This document shows, piece by piece, positions 60,668-64,000 of a stretch of 64,000 bases of DNA; within the stretch, counting starts at the first letter, position 1, and each line of letters starts with the position of its first letter. This stretch comes from Isoptericola cucumis (GTDB lineage Bacteria > Actinomycetota > Actinomycetes > Actinomycetales > Cellulomonadaceae). The DNA lies in assembly GCF_014635665.1 (NCBI RefSeq), contig NZ_BMDG01000011.1:1-64000 (forward strand), in the 5' to 3' direction. The notes beneath the pieces are model-generated. The model made no database searches and was not told the origin of the DNA. It saw only the letters and a list, made by a program, of their open reading frames with translations. The position numbers and the translations under genes are program-made.

Positions 60668-60707
60668 GGGGCCGCCGGACGTTTCACGTGGAACGTCCGG
60701 CGGCCCC
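60668..60707. terminator. parB terminator hairpin with a degenerate parS at its loop
   Basis: Perfect 16-bp arms (60668-60683 with 60692-60707) around an eight-base loop, 11 bases after the parB stop on the minus strand. The tip reads GTTTCACGTGGAAC (60681-60694), one base away from the 14-base parS core. Confidence 0.85.
60681..60694. promoter_or_regulatory. parS: Degenerate parS-like site in the parB terminator
   Basis: GTTTCACGTGGAAC differs from the ParB-binding core at one position. The right half fits the terminator stem. It may bind ParB weakly or be a decayed site. Confidence 0.55.
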
Positions 60708-60718
60708 TTGGCCTCGTG

Positions 60719-62152
60719 TCAGCGGCGCAGCAGCCCGGGGTCCTCCGGCGCGATGACCTCCAGGATGCGATTGAGGTCGTCGACCGAGGCGAATTCCACC
60801 GTGAGTCGTCCCTTCGACTTGCCGAGATTGACCTTCACACGTGTCTCGAACCGATCGGAGAGACGCGACGCCAACTCGTCCATCGCCTCGCTGCGCTGAC
60901 CGGCGCGCGGTGCCCGCCGCGCCGCCTTCTCGGCGTCACCGCTGGTCAGGAGGGTGACCACCTCTTCGGTCGCCCGCACCGAGAGCCCTTCGGAGACGAT
61001 CCGCTGCGCCAACCGTTCGATCTCGGCACCGTCGGACAGCCCGAGCAGTGCACGCGCATGGCCCGCTGAGAGCACCCCGGCCGCCACCCGGCGCTGGACC
61101 AACGGGGGCAGCTTCAACAGCCGCAGGGTGTTGGAGATCTGCGGCCGCGACCGTGCGATCCGACCCGCCAGCTCCTCGTGCGTGCATCCGAAGTCGTCGA
61201 GAAGCTGACGGTACGCCGCTGCCTCCTCAAGCGGGTTCAGCGCGGCCCGGTGCAGATTCTCCAGGAGCGCGTCGCGGAGCATGTCCGAGTCCTCGGTGGA
61301 CCGGACGATCGCAGGGATCGCATCCAGCCCTGCCGCCTGCGCGGCGCGCCACCGACGCTCCCCCATGATGAGCTCGTAGCCGTCGGGCCGGTCCTTGTCG
61401 GGGCGGACCACGATGGGCTGCAGGACGCCGATCTCCGAGATCGAGGCCACCAGCTCGTCGAGCTCACCGTCATCGAAGACGGTTCGTGGCTGCCAGGTGT
61501 TCGGACGAATGGAGTCGACCAGGACCTCGGCGAAATGCGCCCCAGGGACCGGGACAAGCTCTGTTTCACGTGAAACAGAATCGTCAGTACCCGCATCGAC
61601 CTGCGTGGTCGGCTCATCGTCCTGTCCAGAACCGGACTCAGGCTCGGACGGCGCTTCCGGCACGTCCGTTGCGGCGGCGGATCCATCGGTCTCCGACACG
61701 GTGATGCGCGTGATCACACCGAACGGGGAGTCGGTCCCCCTGTTCCCCGACGGCGTAGAGGCTCCGTCGTCTTCGTTGACGTCCGCGCCCACGCTCGAGT
61801 CGAGGATGGCATCTACGCTGGTCAGGCCGCCGGTCGGCGCTGCGGTCTCCGCCGGTGCCAGGTCCGTCGGGTCGAGTCGTGAGCCGTCCGCGCCCGTGCG
61901 GATGCTCAGGCGTCCGCCGGCGATCGCGGAGTCCCAGGACGCGGTGCGTGCCTTCGTGCGCGGCTGGCCGTCACCGTTCTCGCGGTCCTCGGAGCCTTCG
62001 TCGGGGCGGTCCGCCACCGCGGTCGCCGACGTCTTACCGCTCCCGGACTTCTCCGACGCCGGGAAGAACACGTCGACAGGGCGGTCAGTCTCCGGACCAG
62101 AGGGGATCAACGCACCCAGCCCGCGGCCGAGACCGCGCTTCTTCTGACTCAT
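60719..62152 (-). CDS. parB: Chromosome-partitioning protein ParB
   Basis: A 477-residue ParB from ATG 62152, where the conserved [11 protein letters not shown] start appears; an upstream extension in frame is not likely. That N-terminal motif touches ParA. A very long acidic, Ser/Asp-rich stretch (about 15-210) separates it from the CTP-binding domain ([25 protein letters not shown]). The helix-turn-helix region follows ([21 protein letters not shown]) and the C-terminal dimer domain ends the protein. ParB loads on parS and forms sliding CTP clamps. The linker is unusual, since most ParB proteins are about 300-350 residues. A parS site is inside the linker code. Confidence 0.97.
   Translation of the reverse strand: MSQKKRGLGRGLGALIPSGPETDRPVDVFFPASEKSGSGKTSATAVADRPDEGSEDRENGDGQPRTKARTASWDSAIAGGRLSIRTGADGSRLDPTDLAPAETAAPTGGLTSVDAILDSSVGADVNEDDGASTPSGNRGTDSPFGVITRITVSETDGSAAATDVPEAPSEPESGSGQDDEPTTQVDAGTDDSVSRETELVPVPGAHFAEVLVDSIRPNTWQPRTVFDDGELDELVASISEIGVLQPIVVRPDKDRPDGYELIMGERRWRAAQAAGLDAIPAIVRSTEDSDMLRDALLENLHRAALNPLEEAAAYRQLLDDFGCTHEELAGRIARSRPQISNTLRLLKLPPLVQRRVAAGVLSAGHARALLGLSDGAEIERLAQRIVSEGLSVRATEEVVTLLTSGDAEKAARRAPRAGQRSEAMDELASRLSDRFETRVKVNLGKSKGRLTVEFASVDDLNRILEVIAPEDPGLLRR
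61562..61577. promoter_or_regulatory. parS: parS site, perfect 16-mer inside parB
   Basis: The full palindrome TGTTTCACGTGAAACA lies within parB and encodes the peptide SVSRET in its disordered linker. Confidence 0.97.
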
Positions 62153-62252
62153 GCTCGTGCCTCCTGCACCGTGGGGTGCTGCGACCCCGTCGTCGTCTGT
62201 CCAAGCTTCCGGGCATGCGAGCGGCGATGCCGGTCCCCGCCGCTGGAGCGCA

Positions 62253-63320
62253 TCACTGCAGGTGAGCGCGCTTTGGTGCGCGCTCCGCCAGCTCTCGAGC
62301 CGCTTCCAGGTACGCCAGTGCACCCGTCGAGCTCGGATCGTAGGTCATGACGGTCTGCGCATGGCTCGGAGCCTCCGAGATCCGCACGGACCGTGGGACC
62401 GTCGTTCGGAGGGTCTGTTCCGGGAAGTGCTCACGCACCTCCGCCGCAACTTGCTGAGCGAGGTTGGTCCTGCCGTCGTACATCGTGAGGAGGATCGTCG
62501 ACACGCGCAGCTCAGGGTTGAGATGTGCCTTGATGAGCTCGATCGTCTTCAGCAGCTGGCTCAGCCCTTCCAGCGCGTAGTACTCGCACTGGATCGGAAT
62601 CAGCACCTCGCGGCCGACCACGAAGGCGTTGAGGGTCAGCAGTCCGAGACTCGGGGGGCAGTCCACGAGGACGTAGTCGATCTGCGGCTCACCCTGCGCG
62701 ACGCGCTTCTCCAGGTACGAGTCCAGCGCCCGGCGAAGCCTCGTTTCACGTGAAACCAGCGAGACCAGCTCGACCTCGGCGCCAGACAGGTCGATGGTGG
62801 CCGGCACTCCGTAGAGTCCGGGAACCTCAGGGCACTCCTGGATCGTGTTCTCCAGCGGCTCGCCCTCGATCAGCACTTCATAGATCGATGGAGTCCCCGC
62901 GCGGTGCTCGATCCCCAGCGCGGTCGAGGCGTTCCCCTGTGGGTCGTTGTCGATGACGAGGACGTTCAGCCCTGACTGGGCGAGGCCGGCGGCGAGGTTC
63001 ACCGTGGTGGTCGTCTTGCCGACGCCACCCTTCTGGTTCGCCACCGTGATGACGCGAGTCTGATCAGGCTTGGGGAACTGGCGACCCTGGAGGTCGATGC
63101 GTCGGCGCGCGTCGATCGCCAGCTGTGCCGCCAACGGCGTCGAGTCGTCCGCGACCGGAACGGACGCCACGAGGGCTGCGCGGTGGGCGTCGATACCCGG
63201 GGGCAGCCCGCCGTCGGCCCACTCGAGGTGCGGCCGTGTTTCACGTGAAACAGCACGATCTGCCGACGGGAACTCGCCGCCCCGAGGGGCGTCGTCGACG
63301 TGTTCCGTGCTGGTGCTCAC
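62253..63320 (-). CDS. parA: Chromosome-partitioning ATPase ParA
   Basis: A 355-residue ParA from 63320. A 90-residue extension comes first, then the deviant Walker [23 protein letters not shown], switch [14 protein letters not shown], Walker [18 protein letters not shown], and a typical end. It binds DNA without sequence specificity and moves ParB-parS complexes. Two parS sites are inside the gene. The stop leaves 100 bases before parB, and both are read in the same direction, with rsmG upstream by 291 bases. Confidence 0.97.
   Translation of the reverse strand: MSTSTEHVDDAPRGGEFPSADRAVSRETRPHLEWADGGLPPGIDAHRAALVASVPVADDSTPLAAQLAIDARRRIDLQGRQFPKPDQTRVITVANQKGGVGKTTTTVNLAAGLAQSGLNVLVIDNDPQGNASTALGIEHRAGTPSIYEVLIEGEPLENTIQECPEVPGLYGVPATIDLSGAEVELVSLVSRETRLRRALDSYLEKRVAQGEPQIDYVLVDCPPSLGLLTLNAFVVGREVLIPIQCEYYALEGLSQLLKTIELIKAHLNPELRVSTILLTMYDGRTNLAQQVAAEVREHFPEQTLRTTVPRSVRISEAPSHAQTVMTYDPSSTGALAYLEAARELAERAPKRAHLQ
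62742..62757. promoter_or_regulatory. parS: parS-like site inside parA, 14-base perfect core
   Basis: The GTTTCACGTGAAAC core is exact at 62743-62756. It encodes VSRET in ParA ([11 protein letters not shown]). Confidence 0.92.
63237..63252. promoter_or_regulatory. parS: parS site, perfect 16-mer at the parA start
   Basis: The full consensus palindrome lies about 70 bases into parA and encodes AVSRET in the N-terminal extension. It is the site nearest the right edge and so nearest oriC. Confidence 0.97.
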
Positions 63321-63611
63321 GTGCCACTCCTCCGGTTCGTCACCTACTGCCGCCAGGATCCGGCGTCTCGAAGAGACGAGTCGCCTCCAGGCTCCGCGCT
63401 CACTCTACGGTGTGGCACCGACCCGGTCTGCCCGAAACTCCGTCCTGTCGGCAACCCGCCCGATCCGGGATCAGGCAGGCGTCCGAGTCGGCCGACCGAA
63501 GTGGACCTCAACGGGCCCGACGCCCTTGTCCGGCTCGCACCGCTGCAGGTCACGCCCGGCGCGCGGCGGAAACCGTCCACTCCTGGCCGTCCCTGGGAAA
63601 GCGGGCCAGGG

Positions 63612-64000
63612 TCAGCCCCGGCGAACCCGCAGGATGGTGGTGGGCTCGACCCCGTCGACCGTCACCCCGTCGAGCAGCTCTGGCTCCGAACACCGGAAGG
63701 AGCGCAGGACCTTGCGGGCCGGCTCGATCTCCTGGGCGACATTTCGTCCCTTGAGCACCACCATCTCGCCGCCGGGCCGCGCGAGGGGAAGGCTCATCCG
63801 GGCCAGCTTCGACAGCGCTGCGACTGCTCTCGACGTGACGACGTCCACCTCGAACGCGCCGTGGAACTCTTCCGCCCGGCCACGCTTGACCTGGACGTTG
63901 TCCAGCCCGAGGTCGCCGCTGACCTCGGTGAGCCACGCGGTGCGGCGCTCCATCGGCTCGATGAGATAGACCTCGGCCTCGGGACGCATGGCGGCGATGA
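63612..64000 (-). CDS. rsmG: 16S rRNA m7G527 methyltransferase RsmG (5-prime end beyond window)
   Basis: The C-terminal 129 residues of RsmG, open to the window edge. Reading in from the edge gives AAMRPEAEVYLIEPMERRTAWL, which is the SAM-binding strand and its acidic end. Next come VDVVTSRAVAALSKLARMSLPL, with the SRA motif, and MVVLKGRN. It methylates G527 of 16S rRNA. Its place next to parA is typical of origin regions, and jag, yidC, rnpA and rpmH would be expected beyond. Confidence 0.95.
   Translation of the reverse strand, partial: IAAMRPEAEVYLIEPMERRTAWLTEVSGDLGLDNVQVKRGRAEEFHGAFEVDVVTSRAVAALSKLARMSLPLARPGGEMVVLKGRNVAQEIEPARKVLRSFRCSEPELLDGVTVDGVEPTTILRVRRG

Noticed and set aside
58086-60687. 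Several minus-strand frames of 260-360 codons in the trxA-parB gap
   Set aside because: They have no domain, an Arg/Gly/Pro-rich composition, no clear start, and pass through palindromes and repeats; I treat the region as non-coding.
1-64000. CRISPR arrays or CRISPR-guided transposition genes
   Set aside because: No evenly spaced repeats and no Cas12k, Cascade or other Cas-like protein are present near the tns genes.
1-64000. tRNA, rRNA or riboswitch genes
   Set aside because: I found no cloverleaf, rRNA or riboswitch core by eye. A covariance-model search would be decisive.

Overview
The window is chromosomal DNA from a high-GC actinobacterium. It most resembles the Micrococcales (Cellulomonas, Cellulosimicrobium or Promicromonospora-like bacteria), but that assignment is by gene content and base composition only. 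Supporting signs are the cca-nudix-DUF6049-murJ-trxB-trxA-parB-parA-rsmG order found beside actinobacterial origins, a rpsF-ssb-rpsR-rplI cluster, a PadR-ino1 pair, a WhiB-like protein, many GTG starts and actinobacterial-type DnaA boxes. The right edge stops inside rsmG, so oriC should lie just beyond it.

Region 1 (about 1-16,630) is an accessory island in which every recognised gene is on the minus strand. At its right side is a Tn7-like transposition operon (tnsA, tnsB/tniA, tnsC/tniB and two tniQ genes) whose reading frames overlap by 1-4 bases. A RepA-like plasmid replication-initiator gene follows 12 bases after the last tniQ. Beyond it lie a small unknown gene, an ApeA-like HEPN protein, a WhiB-like regulator, a tiny ORF, a protein with a PD-(D/E)XK-type nuclease end, and a Gabija-like pair (OLD ATPase-TOPRIM plus UvrD-like helicase). 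I read this as a Tn7-like element carrying anti-phage cargo, inserted just downstream of dnaB. Its left end is not resolved.

Region 2 (16,633-28,000) has dnaB, interrupted by a LAGLIDADG intein, with a cluster of DnaA-box-like sequences upstream. It continues with a MATE transporter, an orphan winged-helix regulator, a very large secreted subtilisin-like protease, and the rplI-rpsR-ssb-rpsF operon.

Region 3 (28,100-47,950) begins with a bifunctional penicillin-binding protein, divergent from padR-ino1. A six-gene sugar uptake and oxidation operon follows on the minus strand: a ROK-oxidoreductase fusion, a binding lipoprotein, two permeases and two Gfo/Idh/MocA oxidoreductases. Then come a PhoD phosphatase with a small carbohydrate-binding-like partner, and three MFS transporters.

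Region 4 (48,000-64,000) is the conserved origin-proximal block for tRNA end repair, cell-wall lipid II flipping, thioredoxin and chromosome segregation. Six parS-like sites surround parAB. Two of them sit inside terminator-like hairpins and three lie inside parA or parB. A gap of about 2.5 kb between trxA and parB holds no convincing gene.
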